DNA of 64,000 nucleotides from RYN-230 sp963717125 (GCA_963717125.1 CAVQVG010000013.1:372001-436000), one strand, 5' to 3'. Positions 1-9,458 are shown, counted from the stretch's first letter. The notes: generated by a model not told the origin, from the sequence alone. Program-made: numbers and translations.

Positions 1-558
1 CAGGCCCAGCTTCCGGGCCACCAGGTCGTGCTTGTACGCCTGGGCTTCCTCCAGGGTGGCGTCCGGCTGGGGGTAGCAGGCGCAGGTGTAGGCCATGGAC
101 GGCCCGAGCACCCACTCGTAGAACGCGTTGGACACGTCGTAGTGGTGCGAGATGGCCGAGGCGTCCCGCTGCTTGGAGTGCCGCTTGCCGCCCAGCCAGC
201 GGCGGTTGATCCGGACCTCCTGCGGCGGCGGCGGGATCCGGGGCAGCAGCAGCTTGGGCCCGCCCAGCTCGCGGAGCAACTGGAGCTTCCCGGCGGTGGA
301 CAGGCTGCCCTCCTGGGCCTGAACCATCCGCCGCAGCGCGGTGTACATGTCCCCCTCGACGTCCAGGTGCCCGGACACGAAGGCCCGGGCCAGCCCCAGC
401 GTGCCGGGTGCCTGGGCCAGGTAGGACACCGCCACCGGGGACTTCACGGTGATCTGGACCGGGGCGTCCGGGATGCCCGCACGGCTCCCGTCGTAGGCCC
501 GGAACTCCACCGGGGCATCCGGCCCCGCGATGCGCTCGAAGACGTCGGCTAGCGCCAT
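1..558 (-). CDS. tmsB: Cyclopropane-fatty-acyl-phospholipid synthase family methyltransferase (TmsB-like), partial
   Basis: The N-terminal 186 residues of a SAM-dependent methyltransferase; the rest lies beyond the left edge. The start ATG (complement of 556-558) opens MALADVFERIAG. The segment has the CFA-synthase N-terminal layout, including the line AISHHYDVSNAFYEWVLGPS followed by YTCACY, which is the conserved lipid/SAM-domain entry of this family. It lies about 60 bp downstream of an FAD-linked oxidase on the same strand. That pairing matches the tmsA/tmsB (BfaA/BfaB) operon, in which TmsB methylates oleoyl phospholipid at C10 and TmsA reduces the methylene intermediate to 10-methylstearate (tuberculostearate). 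The function is inferred from family and pairing; a generic CFA synthase is the alternative. Confidence 0.85.
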   Translation of the reverse strand, partial: MALADVFERIAGPDAPVEFRAYDGSRAGIPDAPVQITVKSPVAVSYLAQAPGTLGLARAFVSGHLDVEGDMYTALRRMVQAQEGSLSTAGKLQLLRELGGPKLLLPRIPPPPQEVRINRRWLGGKRHSKQRDASAISHHYDVSNAFYEWVLGPSMAYTCACYPQPDATLEEAQAYKHDLVARKLGL

Positions 559-622
559 GTTCGCTTTCCCTTCTGCCCCTGACTGCCCTACTGATCTGCC
601 CCTGACTGCCCTACTGACCGCT

Positions 623-2018
623 TTACTGGCCGCGCACGCACTTCTCGTACAGCCCGGCCAGCCTCCCGTCCGCGTCGTACCGGCTCTTGAGCGCCGTGTA
701 GGCGGGCCCGTTGTAGGTCGCCCAGAACTGCTCGCGCGGGTAGAACGAGGTCGAGTACAGGCCCTTCGACCCGTCCAGGGCCGCCACCTTCTCCTCGATG
801 AGCCGGTTGTGGTAGCCGTCGGCGCGGCCCGGCGGCAGCGCGACCATGCCCCAGAAGCCGAAATTCACGTACACCTCATCCGGCGCCAGCGGGTACAGCG
901 GCCAGGCCGCCGGACTGCGCAGCCGCAGCGGGCACAGCCAGACCGGGGCCATGCCCACCTCGGCGGCGAAGAAGCGGAGGAACTCGGCGCCCCGGCCGAC
1001 CGGGACCTCGACGTCCTGGATGACCGACTCCTGCGGCGGCCGCCCGCGGCGCGCGGTCAGCACGGCGGACAGGCCGTGCCGCCGGTCGAAGGCGACCAGC
1101 GACCGGTACACGTCCGACCGCCGGTAGCGGCGCGGCCAGAGCCGGCGGATCACCGGGTTCTGCACGCCGAACGGCCGGGAGCACCAGAACCAGTCGGTGT
1201 CCCAGCGCCACAGGTAGTCGCGGATGGTGAGGAAGTCCTCCCGCGGCCCGCGCAGCGACTGGTAGAAGATCTGGCTGCCGGTGTAGTCGCTGTGCCAGGG
1301 CGCCACCTCGCTGAACGCCCCCACGGTGAGGTACAGCTCGGTCAGGCTGAACATCACGCCGTCCACGAAGTCGGCCCGGTGCCCCTGGTAGCTGCCGTCC
1401 GCGGCGATCTGCGCGATCGCGGCCAAGCACGACTCGGGGTCGGCGAACCGGAAGTGCCGCAGGTGCACGAACGGCTGCACCGGCGCCAGCTCGATGGTCA
1501 GCGACAGCGCGTAGCCCAGCGTGCCGTAGGAGTTGGGGAAGCCGCGGAACAGGTCGGCGTGCTCGTTGTCCGCGGTGGCCGTCACCACCTGACCGTCCCC
1601 GGTGAGGATCTCCATGGCCAGCACCGACTCGTGCGGCAGGCCGCTGCGCAGCGAGGTCGAACTCGATGCCCAGGCCGGACACCGCGCCGCCCAGGGTGAT
1701 CGTCTTGAGCTGGGGCACCACGAGCGGCATCAGGCCGTGCCGCAGCGTGGCGTCGGCCAGATCCTCGTAGCTGGTCATGCCGCCCACCTGGGCCGTCCTG
1801 GTGTCCGGGTCGACGCAGATGACCTGGCCGAAGGCGGACACATCCAGCCCGGCCGTCGGGCCGGCGTCGCGGAACCGGAACAGGTTCGAGGTGCGCTTGG
1901 CCAGCCGGACTGTGCTGCCCGGGGGGATGGCCGCGTAGGCCTGCCGCAGGGTGGCCACCGCCGCGGCATGCGCCTGCCGCGCGGCGGGCTCCCGCTCACG
2001 TTCGCCCAGCTGAGTCAC
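623..2018 (-). pseudogene. tmsA: FAD-binding oxidoreductase (TmsA-like), frameshifted
   Basis: FAD-linked oxidase of the p-cresol methylhydroxylase fold, the expected reductase partner of TmsB. The GTG at 2018 is preferred because a GGAGG lies four bases before it. The first frame carries the FAD-binding part (RLAKRTSNLFRFRD, LKTITLGGAVSGLGIE). The second frame continues from about 1650 to the stop at 623 with the substrate domain (LFRGFPNSYGTLGYALSLTI). The frames differ by one base at about 1655-1660, where an extra A in the + strand string GGTCGAACTCG breaks GIESTSLRSG. Everything on both sides reads as intact protein, so this is either a recent inactivating indel or a sequencing error. 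If it is an error the protein is about 465 residues. Confidence 0.85.
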
Positions 2019-2210
2019 TCCGCCTCCGTTCGCCCAAGGCCAGATCCGGCCTCGGGGAGAGGATGGACGCACGAGCCCCATCAGGGCAAGTTCCAGACCG
2101 GGCCGGCCAGCGGCCACGGAAGTTTACCGCGCGGTAGATCCCGGTTTGCCCTCGGATGTACCCAGGTCCGGACGTCCGGAACCTGGCCCCGGCGGCGAGC
2201 CCCGGGCAGG

Positions 2211-3359
2211 TCAGCCCGCCGCGCCCGCGCCGCCGCGCCGCCGCTTGCGGCCCGGCGGCCGCGGCGCCGCCTCAGCCACCGTATAGCTGTCCGCGACCTG
2301 CTCCGGAGTCATCGGCAGCCGGGCCTCGGACGGCGGCACGCCCGCGTCGAGGATGTCCCGTAGCAGGTGGGCCAGTGAGTAGCCGGGATCCGCGGCCAGC
2401 GCGCGATCGATCGCGATGTTGGCCAGCGCCCCCTCGCCGGACTGCCAGGCGGTGAACGCCAGCAGGGACGCGGGCGCCGCCAGGTAGGCCGGCCGGGCCC
2501 GGCGCACCACGTCGGACCACAGCCGCAGGTGCGCGTCCCGGTGCCCGGGGTCCATCCGTGCCCAGGCGTCGTCCCGGACCGGCAGGTGGGCCAGCGCCAC
2601 CGACAGCCAGGCCACCGGATCGGCCGCGGTGATCGGCCGGCCGGCCCGGTAGCTGGCGATGGCGTCCCGCACGGCCCGCCGCCCGGCCTCCGCGAGCAGC
2701 CTGGTCGCCGGGTCCAGGCCGCCGCGGGCGCCGAGGCTGACCAGCTTGGCCGCGCGGGCCCGGGCCCGGGTGGTGGCCCGCTCCATAGCCTGGGCGGCCG
2801 CGCCGGTGACCGGGGCCAGGGTGCCCGCCAGCGCCGCCCGGTCGGGGTAGGCGACCAGACCGGCCACCGTCATGGCGGCGGCCGCCGCGCTGGCCTGGAC
2901 GTCGAAGCGCACCCCTTCGGGCGGGCAGCAGTCTGGGTTGGCGCAGAGGTAGGACCAGTACCGGCCGCCTTCGACCCGCATCAGCTCGTGCAGCCGTAAG
3001 CCGCGCTCGCGGACCGCCGCGCCGAACGCGTCGGCCACCGGGGTGACCAGCGTGCCCGGGCCGTAGCCGATGCCGATCACGGTGTGCAGCGCGCGCTGTT
3101 CGAGCACGGCGGCGGCATGCCCGGCGATCCCGGTCGCGGTCGCGGCGTCGGGCGGGTCAGGCAGGTCGTAGCGGAAGGCGAGTTCGACCCGCTGCGGTGG
3201 CCGGCCGGCGCCGACCACCACCAGGCTGCGAGCGGGATGGAAGCCGAGCAGGTGCGGCACGACGGCGAGGATGTCGCCGGGCGAGCTGACGCGAACCCGG
3301 GGCGGCCGGGAGAACTCACCGGGGCCGGGGGCGACGGGGGTGTTATTCATGCTGCCCAC
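2211..3359 (-). CDS. DUF4192 domain-containing protein
   Basis: Actinobacterial DUF4192 protein of 382 residues from GTG 3359 (an in-frame ATG follows at 3350). Family signatures are visible: the N-terminal SSPGDILAVVPHLLGFHPARSLVVV, given here in part, and the cysteine-bearing YLCANPDCCPPEGVRFD at about residue 155, followed by a long alpha-helical C-terminal half ending in a basic tail rich in Arg and Gly. The biochemical role of the family is unknown. It stands alone on the minus strand, with no close operon partner. Confidence 0.85.
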   Translation of the reverse strand: MGSMNNTPVAPGPGEFSRPPRVRVSSPGDILAVVPHLLGFHPARSLVVVGAGRPPQRVELAFRYDLPDPPDAATATGIAGHAAAVLEQRALHTVIGIGYGPGTLVTPVADAFGAAVRERGLRLHELMRVEGGRYWSYLCANPDCCPPEGVRFDVQASAAAAAMTVAGLVAYPDRAALAGTLAPVTGAAAQAMERATTRARARAAKLVSLGARGGLDPATRLLAEAGRRAVRDAIASYRAGRPITAADPVAWLSVALAHLPVRDDAWARMDPGHRDAHLRLWSDVVRRARPAYLAAPASLLAFTAWQSGEGALANIAIDRALAADPGYSLAHLLRDILDAGVPPSEARLPMTPEQVADSYTVAEAAPRPPGRKRRRGGAGAAG

Positions 3360-3655
3360 GGTCGCCCGGGCACCGGAAGGCGGGCCAGCCTGGAATTACG
3401 TTCTGTGGATAAATTGCCAGCTGGGGGTAATGGTAAGGGGTTTGCGCCGCGCTAACCCGCCACTTTTGTGCCGGCGCATGCACGGCGCGGAATCATGGTC
3501 TTGACAGACGCCCGCCGGTCACTCCCGGCCGTCCGATGGAAACGAAATGATCACAGAATAGCCGGAATGTCACCGTGCCGGGATAAGCTGACCCGGCAGC
3601 CGGGCTGGCGAGCGCAGCGGGCGCTCCAGCCGGTCTCGCCCCCCGGAGGTAAACC

Positions 3656-3853
3656 GTGCGGATAGGATCGGCCATTCTGGTGATCTGGCTGATAATCGGT
3701 GCCATCGCCGGGGCGCAGCGGCACTACTACAGCGGTTCGATTTCGAGCTGCACCAAGGCCAGCACGATTGTCGTGACGATTCTGGCCGGCCCGCTCAACT
3801 ACGTGGGAGTTAATCCCAAGGTCAACTGCCACGTGCCGCAGCCCAGCAAGTAA
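3656..3853 (+). CDS. Small hypothetical membrane protein
   Basis: 65-residue protein starting at GTG 3656 with a good GGAGGT six bases upstream. One N-terminal transmembrane helix (AILVIWLIIGAIAG) is followed by a short tail with two cysteines and the string GPLNYVGVNPK, a pattern I recall from small conserved hypothetical proteins of actinomycetes. The two cysteines (SSCTK and VNCHV) could form a disulfide on the outer face. No function can be assigned. The roughly 300 bp before it contains a TTGACA-like -35 element near 3502 but no convincing -10 at the right distance. Confidence 0.7.
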   Translation: MRIGSAILVIWLIIGAIAGAQRHYYSGSISSCTKASTIVVTILAGPLNYVGVNPKVNCHVPQPSK

Positions 3854-3876
3854 ACCCGGTACCCGGCCCGGCGCCG

Positions 3877-5160
3877 TCAGGGCCGCACCGGGAAGTACTT
3901 GGCGACGAAGCTGTTGCGGAACTTCCCGCCCGGGTCAGCCTCACCCAGCAACTGCTGAAAGTCGGCTGACCGGGGATAGAGCGCGCGCACCGCGTGCGGC
4001 GGCACGGTGAACAGCTTGGCCCAGTGCGGCCGGGCGCCCAGCGGGGCGAGCAGGTGCTCGATGGCGGCGATGACCGGCAGCACCGCGCCGGTGTCCTTGA
4101 TCCAGGTGAAGTGCAGCGCCACCGTGTCCTGCTGGTAGCTCGGGCTGAGCCACAGGTCGTCCGGGGCCACCGTGCGGATTTCGCAGATCTGCAGCACCGG
4201 CGCCAGCACGCCGGCCAGGCTGGCCAGCACGTCGAACGCGCCGGCCGCGCGCTGCCGGGGCAGCAGGTACTCGGACTGCAGCTCCTGTCCACTGCTCGGG
4301 GTGGCCTCGGCGCGGAAATGCGGCAGCCGGTCATGCCAGGGCCCGGGCACGCCGAGCTGCTCGGTGGCGTACCTGGCGGGCTGGCCGGGGATCGGGTGCA
4401 GCGGCCGGTCGGCGAGCGTGGCGTCCATCCACCGGGGCTCCGGCCGCCAGGAATCGTCCAGGCCGACGCACTGCTTGACCCAGACCTGGCGGTGCCGGGT
4501 GCCCTGCCAGTCGGTGAACACGCTGACGCTGTAGCCGCTCCCGAAGATCTCGTCGAAGTGGCTGCCGAGCATGGCGGCGGGCAGTCCCTGGTACACGTAC
4601 TGGCGGATCTCGAACACGGGCACCAGGTCCAGGGTCAGCGTGGCCACCACGCCTAGTGCGCCCAGCCCGACCACGGCGCCGCGGAACCGCTCGCCGTCGG
4701 CCTCCCGGCGCAGCGTGCGCAGCCCGCCGTCCGCGGTGACCAGCTGCATCCCGGACACCGCGGTGGCCAGGTTGCCGTTTCCGTCGCCGGAGCCGTGAGT
4801 CGCGGTGGCGCACGCGCCCGCCACGGTCAGCTGGGGCAGCGACGCCAGGGTGCGCAGCGCCCAGCCCGCCGCGGTCAGCCGCGGGGCCAGGTCCTGATAG
4901 GTCAGCCCGCCGGGTACCGTCACCGCGGCCCGGTCCGGGTCGATGCTGATCTCGGTGGGCAGCCCGTCCAGCGAAACGAGCACGCCCGGCGTGTCGGCGA
5001 TCCGGTTGAACGAGTGACCGGCGCCCACCGCATGCACCTGCGGATGCTCCCGCACCACGGCCTGCAGCCCGGCTAGATCGGCGGGCTGGGCCAGCTCACT
5101 GGCCCGGTAGACAATATTGCCTGCCCAGTTGGCCCGGCGCCCGGACAACGCTGTCCCCAT
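3877..5160 (-). CDS. xyoA: Alditol oxidase (FAD-binding, xylitol oxidase type)
   Basis: 427-residue VAO-family flavoprotein that oxidises the C1 hydroxyl of alditols such as xylitol and sorbitol to the aldose, producing H2O2. The N-terminal FAD domain has VGAGHSFNRIADT, where His49 is the expected covalent FAD attachment residue, and LASLPQLTVAGACATATHGS, a hallmark of AldO. The C-terminus has the ALO-domain ending DPGGKFRNSFVAKYF. Length is close to that of Streptomyces AldO (about 418). It is divergent from the serine hydrolase at 5209 with only 48 bp between, so the two share a promoter region. The related gulono/arabinonolactone oxidases are a less likely reading. Confidence 0.88.
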   Translation of the reverse strand: MGTALSGRRANWAGNIVYRASELAQPADLAGLQAVVREHPQVHAVGAGHSFNRIADTPGVLVSLDGLPTEISIDPDRAAVTVPGGLTYQDLAPRLTAAGWALRTLASLPQLTVAGACATATHGSGDGNGNLATAVSGMQLVTADGGLRTLRREADGERFRGAVVGLGALGVVATLTLDLVPVFEIRQYVYQGLPAAMLGSHFDEIFGSGYSVSVFTDWQGTRHRQVWVKQCVGLDDSWRPEPRWMDATLADRPLHPIPGQPARYATEQLGVPGPWHDRLPHFRAEATPSSGQELQSEYLLPRQRAAGAFDVLASLAGVLAPVLQICEIRTVAPDDLWLSPSYQQDTVALHFTWIKDTGAVLPVIAAIEHLLAPLGARPHWAKLFTVPPHAVRALYPRSADFQQLLGEADPGGKFRNSFVAKYFPVRP

Positions 5161-5208
5161 GCGGGGGGAACCCCTGGTCGCCGGACGCTATTCCGCTACC
5201 GTCACCGT

Positions 5209-6987
5209 GTGAACGAACACCTGCCACCGGCCGTGGTCAGTGCCGCGGATGAGCTGGTCGCGGACTTTCAGCGGAGCGGCGGCGCGCCCGGGGTGGCGTA
5301 CGGGATCGTGGCCGGCGGCGCCCTGGTGCACACCGGCGGGTACGGCCAGCGCTGGCTGGACGGGCCGCCGCCGGACGCGGGCACGGTGTTCCGCATCGCC
5401 TCGATGACCAAGAGCTTCACCGCCGCTGCCGTGCTCGCGCTGCGCGATGACGGCGCCCTCCGGCTGGATGACGCGGTGGCCGGGCTGGTGCCGGAGCTGC
5501 GCGGGCTGCGCCAGGTCAGCGCGGACGCGCCGGACATCACCGTGCGGCACCTGCTGACGATGACCGGAGGCTTTCCGACCGACGACCCGTGGGGGGACCG
5601 GCAGCAGGGCCTGCCGCTGCCCGAGTTCGCCGCGCTGCTCCGCCGCGGGGTGCGCCAGGCGTGGGCCCCGGGCACCTGCTTCGAGTACTCCAACCTGGGT
5701 TACGCGCTGCTCGGCCGGGTGATCGCGGCGGCCGCGGGCAGCAGCTACCAGGAGTTCGTGGCCACCCGGCTGCTCGGCCCGCTGGGCCTGGACCGGACCG
5801 GGTACGAGCTGGCCGACTTCGAGCCGGGCGGGCTGGCCCGCGGGTACCAGCGCGGCGCGGCCGGCTGGGCCGAGCTGGTGCCGGACGGCAACGGCGCGTT
5901 CGCGCCCATGGGCGGGGTGTTCAGCTGCGTGCGTGACCTGGCCCGCTGGGTGACCGGGCTGGCCGCCGGGTTCCCGGCCGGCGCCGAAGAGACCGGCGGG
6001 CCGCACCCGCTGCGCCGGGCCAGCCGGCGCGAGATGCAGCTGCCCCAGGTCACCGTGCCGCCCTACCCGGCGCTCCCGCTGCCCGGCGGGGCCGGCGGGG
6101 GCAGCCAGCTCAGCTACGGCTTCGGGCTGTTCGTCGAGGAGGACCCGGCCTGGGGCCGGCTGGTCTTCCACGGCGGCGGCTACCCCGGCTTCGGCAGTCA
6201 CATGCGCTGGCACCCAGCCTCCGGGCTGGCCGTGGTCGTGCTGGCCAACAGCACCTACGCGGGCGCGCACTCGCTGGCCGGGCGGCTGCTGGACGGGCTG
6301 CTGCGGGCCGGCCCGGCGGCGTCGGCCGGCCAGCCGCGGATCCGTGGCCTGGTGCCCGCGCCCGGCGCCCCGTGGCCGGAGACCCGGCAGGCCCAGCAGA
6401 CGGTGGACGAGCTGCTCCGGTCCTGGGACGACGCCGCGGCGGACCGGATCTTCACGCCGAACGTGGCCCAGGACGAGCCCTACCCGATCCGCCGGGAGAA
6501 GGCCGCGCTGACCTGGCAGCGGCTCGGGCCGCCCGGCGGCCGCGCCGGCCGCCCGGCCGAGTCCGACTCCCCCGCCCAGCTGCGCTGGTGGCTGCACGGC
6601 CAGCGCGGCGACGCGGCGGTGGAGATCAAGCTGACCCCGGAAGACCCGCCGCGCGTCCAGTCGCTTTCCCTGGCCGTCCCGCCGGCCTGGGACTCCCCGC
6701 TCTGGCTCCACACCCAGGCGCTCATTTCCCTGCTCAACGCCGGTGCCCCGCACTGGCCCGCCGACCTCCCGGTGTCCGGGTTGATGGACACCGCCGTGCT
6801 GGTTCGCCGGCTGCGGATGGCCGGGGCCTGGGCAGGTGAGTGCCGGGCAGGGGCGTTCAGTAGTGGGGATGGGCAGAACTCGGTGACGGTCGAACTGGTC
6901 GGCGAGCACGCCCGGCTGAGCCTGGCCGTGCAGCTGGATCCGGCGAAGCGGGTGCTGCGCCGGGTGGAGATCGCGCTGCTGAGCTGA
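5209..6987 (+). CDS. Serine hydrolase of the beta-lactamase/PBP-like family
   Basis: 592-residue protein from GTG 5209. It has the class C beta-lactamase fold motifs: the catalytic SxxK as SMTK (Ser65, Lys68) and the YxN motif as EYSNLGYALLGR near residue 160. The third motif region is represented by FHGGGYPGFGSHMRWHPASG near residue 325. No signal peptide is seen, so it is probably cytoplasmic. A C-terminal extension of about 190 residues after the hydrolase domain has the beta-rich look of DUF3471-type domains. The substrate is unknown; an esterase or D-aminopeptidase is as likely as a beta-lactamase. Confidence 0.85.
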   Translation: MNEHLPPAVVSAADELVADFQRSGGAPGVAYGIVAGGALVHTGGYGQRWLDGPPPDAGTVFRIASMTKSFTAAAVLALRDDGALRLDDAVAGLVPELRGLRQVSADAPDITVRHLLTMTGGFPTDDPWGDRQQGLPLPEFAALLRRGVRQAWAPGTCFEYSNLGYALLGRVIAAAAGSSYQEFVATRLLGPLGLDRTGYELADFEPGGLARGYQRGAAGWAELVPDGNGAFAPMGGVFSCVRDLARWVTGLAAGFPAGAEETGGPHPLRRASRREMQLPQVTVPPYPALPLPGGAGGGSQLSYGFGLFVEEDPAWGRLVFHGGGYPGFGSHMRWHPASGLAVVVLANSTYAGAHSLAGRLLDGLLRAGPAASAGQPRIRGLVPAPGAPWPETRQAQQTVDELLRSWDDAAADRIFTPNVAQDEPYPIRREKAALTWQRLGPPGGRAGRPAESDSPAQLRWWLHGQRGDAAVEIKLTPEDPPRVQSLSLAVPPAWDSPLWLHTQALISLLNAGAPHWPADLPVSGLMDTAVLVRRLRMAGAWAGECRAGAFSSGDGQNSVTVELVGEHARLSLAVQLDPAKRVLRRVEIALLS

Positions 6988-6995
6988 CCCGGCGG

Positions 6996-7778
6996 TCAGC
7001 CCGCCGCGGCCTGCTGGCCGTCCAGGAACCGGTCCACCAGGCCGCGGATCACCGTGGCCATGGAGAAGCCGTGCTCGGTGCACCAGGCCCGCAGCCGCGC
7101 GTGCTGCTCTGCGGAGAACCGGACCGGGACCATCTGCTGGGCCTGTGATCCCGGGCTGCGGAACAGGCCGCGTACCACTTCGGCTTCGGCCTCGGCGAAG
7201 TCCTGCTGCCGGGCGGCCGGCACGTCCGCCCGCATCGCCCGGGCGACCCGGGTGATCTGCCCGGTGAGCGAGCCGGCCACGCCGCCCTGAAGCTGCAGGC
7301 TGGTGCCGAGCAGCCACGTGTACACCCTGTCCCGGTCGGCGGCCGGCAGCTGGGCCAGCGCCTGGACCAGCAGCCCGGCCGCGTCCATCGAGGAGTAGCC
7401 GAGCCCAGCCGCCGCCGCTTCCGGCGTCCCTGCGCGCTCACCAGGACCCGCGGGCTCGGCGGAACCTATGGGCTCGGCGGAACCCGTGGGCTCGGCGGAA
7501 CCCGTGGGCTCGGCGGGGCCTGCGGGACCTGTGGGGTCGGCGGGTCCCGTCGGCTCGGCGGGTCCCGTCGGCTCGGCGGGACCCGTCGGCTCGGCGGAAC
7601 CTGTCGGCTCGGCGGAACCTGTCGGCTCGGCGGGGCCTGCGGGCTCGGCGGGGCCTGCGGGTGCTGCGGGACCTGCGGGCTCGGCGGAACCTGTGGGGTC
7701 GGCGGAACCTGTGGGGTCGGCGGGACCCGTGGGCTCAGCGGGGCCTGCGGGCTCGGCGGGTTCTGTGGGGTCGGTCAT
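6996..7778 (-). CDS. Ribbon-helix-helix-like protein with long Pro-rich repeat N-terminus
   Basis: 260 residues from ATG 7778, chosen because GGAG lies 8 bases upstream. Residues up to about 110 are a low-complexity array of six-residue units (EPTGSA, EPTGPA, DPTGPA) encoded by 18-bp tandem repeats. The C-terminal 150 residues are ordered and end with QMVPVRFSAEQHARLRAWC followed by HGFSMATVIRGLVDRFL, the beta strand-helix-helix pattern of a ribbon-helix-helix DNA-binding domain. Three CGATATC boxes lie 20-50 bp upstream of its start and are a plausible self-operator. The function is unknown; a small regulator is the best guess. Confidence 0.7.
   Translation of the reverse strand: MTDPTEPAEPAGPAEPTGPADPTGSADPTGSAEPAGPAAPAGPAEPAGPAEPTGSAEPTGSAEPTGPAEPTGPAEPTGPADPTGPAGPAEPTGSAEPTGSAEPIGSAEPAGPGERAGTPEAAAAGLGYSSMDAAGLLVQALAQLPAADRDRVYTWLLGTSLQLQGGVAGSLTGQITRVARAMRADVPAARQQDFAEAEAEVVRGLFRSPGSQAQQMVPVRFSAEQHARLRAWCTEHGFSMATVIRGLVDRFLDGQQAAAG
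7450..7770. repeat. 18-bp tandem repeat array inside a coding region
   Basis: About 18 degenerate copies of an 18-bp unit of the type GGCTCGGCGGAACCYGT encode the six-residue repeats of the RHH-like protein. The units stay in frame and vary mostly at third positions and Ser/Pro codons, so the array is read as protein rather than being a non-coding satellite. Confidence 0.85.
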
Positions 7779-7797
7779 GGTCGGCTCCGGGATCCGG

Positions 7798-7826
7798 CGA
7801 TATCGCTTTTCGATATCACGATATCG
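7798..7826. promoter_or_regulatory. Putative operator: three CGATATC boxes
   Basis: The palindrome CGATATCG occurs at 7798-7805 and 7819-7826, with a third box CGATATCA at 7811-7818. They sit 20-50 bp upstream of the RHH-like gene start. RHH regulators bind short repeated boxes as stacked dimers, so autoregulation is inferred. Confidence 0.5.
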
Positions 7827-7949
7827 CTGCCGTCGGCCGCCGCAAGCCCCGTGCCGCTGCGCCACGTCACACCCGCCCCGCCAGTCCCGCCAGCCACCCC
7901 CCGCACCGTCGCCAGTGCCTCCAGTCGCTCCTCCGCGGGCCACCAGATG

Positions 7950-7997
7950 GTGATCAACCGATTACTGCTGCTCTGGCAACACCAATCGGTTGATCAC
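7950..7997. other. Perfect 14-bp inverted repeat with 20-nt loop
   Basis: GTGATCAACCGATT at 7950-7963 is matched exactly by its reverse complement at 7984-7997. It is AT-richer than its surroundings and lies in the 430-bp gap upstream of the RHH-like gene. No T-run follows on either strand. It could be an operator, a structured RNA or a mobile-element footprint. Confidence 0.6.
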
Positions 7998-8093
7998 GAA
8001 GCGGCGGGCGTCAGAGCCGGGGCGGTAGCGGCGGGGCGGTAGCGGCGGGGCGGTAGCGGCGGGGGGCGTCAGAGCCCCGGCGGTGACGGCGGG

Positions 8094-8207
8094 GTGCCAG
8101 AGCCAGGGCGCGTAGCGGCGGGGCGGCAGCTGCCGGGCGGTGGCGGCGGGGTGCCAGAGCCAGGGCGCGTAGCGGCGGGGCGGCAGCTGCCGGGCGGTGA
8201 CGGCGGG
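8094..8207. repeat. 57-bp direct tandem repeat, two copies
   Basis: A 57-bp GC-rich unit beginning GTGCCAGAGCCAGGGCGCG occurs at 8094-8150 and 8151-8207, nearly identical. It is preceded by shorter GGCGGTAGCGGCGG units from about 8028. It lies just beyond the mshC stop and encodes no convincing protein. Confidence 0.75.
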
Positions 8208-8210
8208 GTG

Positions 8211-9458
8211 CTACAGCGCGACGCCTAGGAGGGCGTCTACGGTGTCCCGGACCAGGTGGGCCGCGGTGACTGGGTCGGCGGTGCCGGGTTCGCCGTTGAG
8301 TACCGCGTCGGCCCAGCGGTCCACAGCGGCCAGGGCGCCCGGGGCGTCCAGGTCGTCGGCGAGCCGCTCGCGCACCTCGGCCAGCACCTCCTCGCCGGGC
8401 GGCGCCGGATCAGCCGCGGCGGCGGAGCGCACCGCCGCGCGCCAGCGGGCCAGCCGGTCGGTGGCCGCGGCCAGGCCGGCCGCGGTCCAGTCCCAGTCCG
8501 GCCGGTAGTGGTGCGCCAGGATGGCCAGCCGGATCGCCATCGGGTCGGCCCCCTCGGCCAGCAGCCCGGACACGAACACCAGGTTGCCCAGGGACTTGGA
8601 CATCTTCTCGCCGTCCAGCCGGACCATGCCGGCGTGCGCGTAGATCCGGGCGAACGCATCCGGCTCCAGCGCGACCCGGGCGTGGGACGCGCTCATCTCG
8701 TGGTGCGGGAAGATCAGGTCGGTGCCGCCGGCCTGCACGTCGAACGCCGTGCCCAGATAGTGCGTGGCGATGGCGGCGCACTCCACGTGCCAGCCGGGCC
8801 GGCCCCGGCCGAACCGGGCTGGCCAGGACGGTTCCCCCGGCCGGGCGGCCAGCCAGACCAGCGGGTCGAGCGCGTCCTTCTTGCCCGGCCGCGCCGGGTC
8901 ACCGCCGCGCTCGGCGAACAGTTCCAGCATGTCGGCGGGCCCCAGCCCGGACACCGAGCCGAACCGGTCGTCGCAGGCCCGGGAGTAATACTCGTCCGCG
9001 TCGACGTCGTAGACCGCGCCCCGGTCGGCCAGCCGGCCCGCGAACGGCTCGATGATGTTGAGCGCTTCAACCGCGCCGACCAGCCGGTCCGGGGGCAGCA
9101 CCCGGAGCGCGGTCATGTCTGCGCGGTACCGGTCGATCTCCCGGTCGGCCAGCACCCGCCAGTCCTCGCCGTCCCGGTCCGCGCGCTCCAGCAGCGGGTC
9201 GTCCACGTCGGTCACGTTCTGCACGTAGGTCACCTGGTAGCCGGCGTCGCGCCAGGCCCGCACCAGCAGGTCCCAGGCCAGGAACGTGGCGGCGTGCCCG
9301 ATGTGCGTGGCGTCGTATGGTGTGATCCCGCAGGCATACAAGGTGGCGGCCGGGCCGGCCGCGGCCGTCGTCAGCTGTCCGGTCGGGGTGTTGGTGAGCA
9401 GGGTCGCGGGGCCCCGCCCCGGCAGCTGAGGAACGTTCGCGGCACGCCAGGAATCCAT
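8211..9458 (-). CDS. mshC: Cysteine--1-D-myo-inosityl 2-amino-2-deoxy-alpha-D-glucopyranoside ligase
   Basis: Mycothiol ligase: it adenylates cysteine and couples it to GlcN-Ins, the penultimate step of mycothiol synthesis. The 415 residues match the family length (about 412). It is a class I cysteinyl-tRNA-synthetase paralogue with zinc-site [10 protein letters not shown] (Cys43), the HIGH motif at residues 52-55, WHVECAA and FPHHE elements and the KMSKS loop as [10 protein letters not shown] near residue 289. There is no C-terminal tRNA anticodon-binding domain, and the [14 protein letters not shown] start is typical of MshC rather than CysS. The amidase gene ends 9 bp upstream on the same strand, suggesting co-transcription. 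Confidence 0.95.
   Translation of the reverse strand: MDSWRAANVPQLPGRGPATLLTNTPTGQLTTAAAGPAATLYACGITPYDATHIGHAATFLAWDLLVRAWRDAGYQVTYVQNVTDVDDPLLERADRDGEDWRVLADREIDRYRADMTALRVLPPDRLVGAVEALNIIEPFAGRLADRGAVYDVDADEYYSRACDDRFGSVSGLGPADMLELFAERGGDPARPGKKDALDPLVWLAARPGEPSWPARFGRGRPGWHVECAAIATHYLGTAFDVQAGGTDLIFPHHEMSASHARVALEPDAFARIYAHAGMVRLDGEKMSKSLGNLVFVSGLLAEGADPMAIRLAILAHHYRPDWDWTAAGLAAATDRLARWRAAVRSAAAADPAPPGEEVLAEVRERLADDLDAPGALAAVDRWADAVLNGEPGTADPVTAAHLVRDTVDALLGVAL

Noticed and set aside
5188..7317. 709-codon minus-strand frame opposite the serine hydrolase
   Set aside because: Antisense shadow without any domain; the plus strand holds SxxK and YxN motifs.
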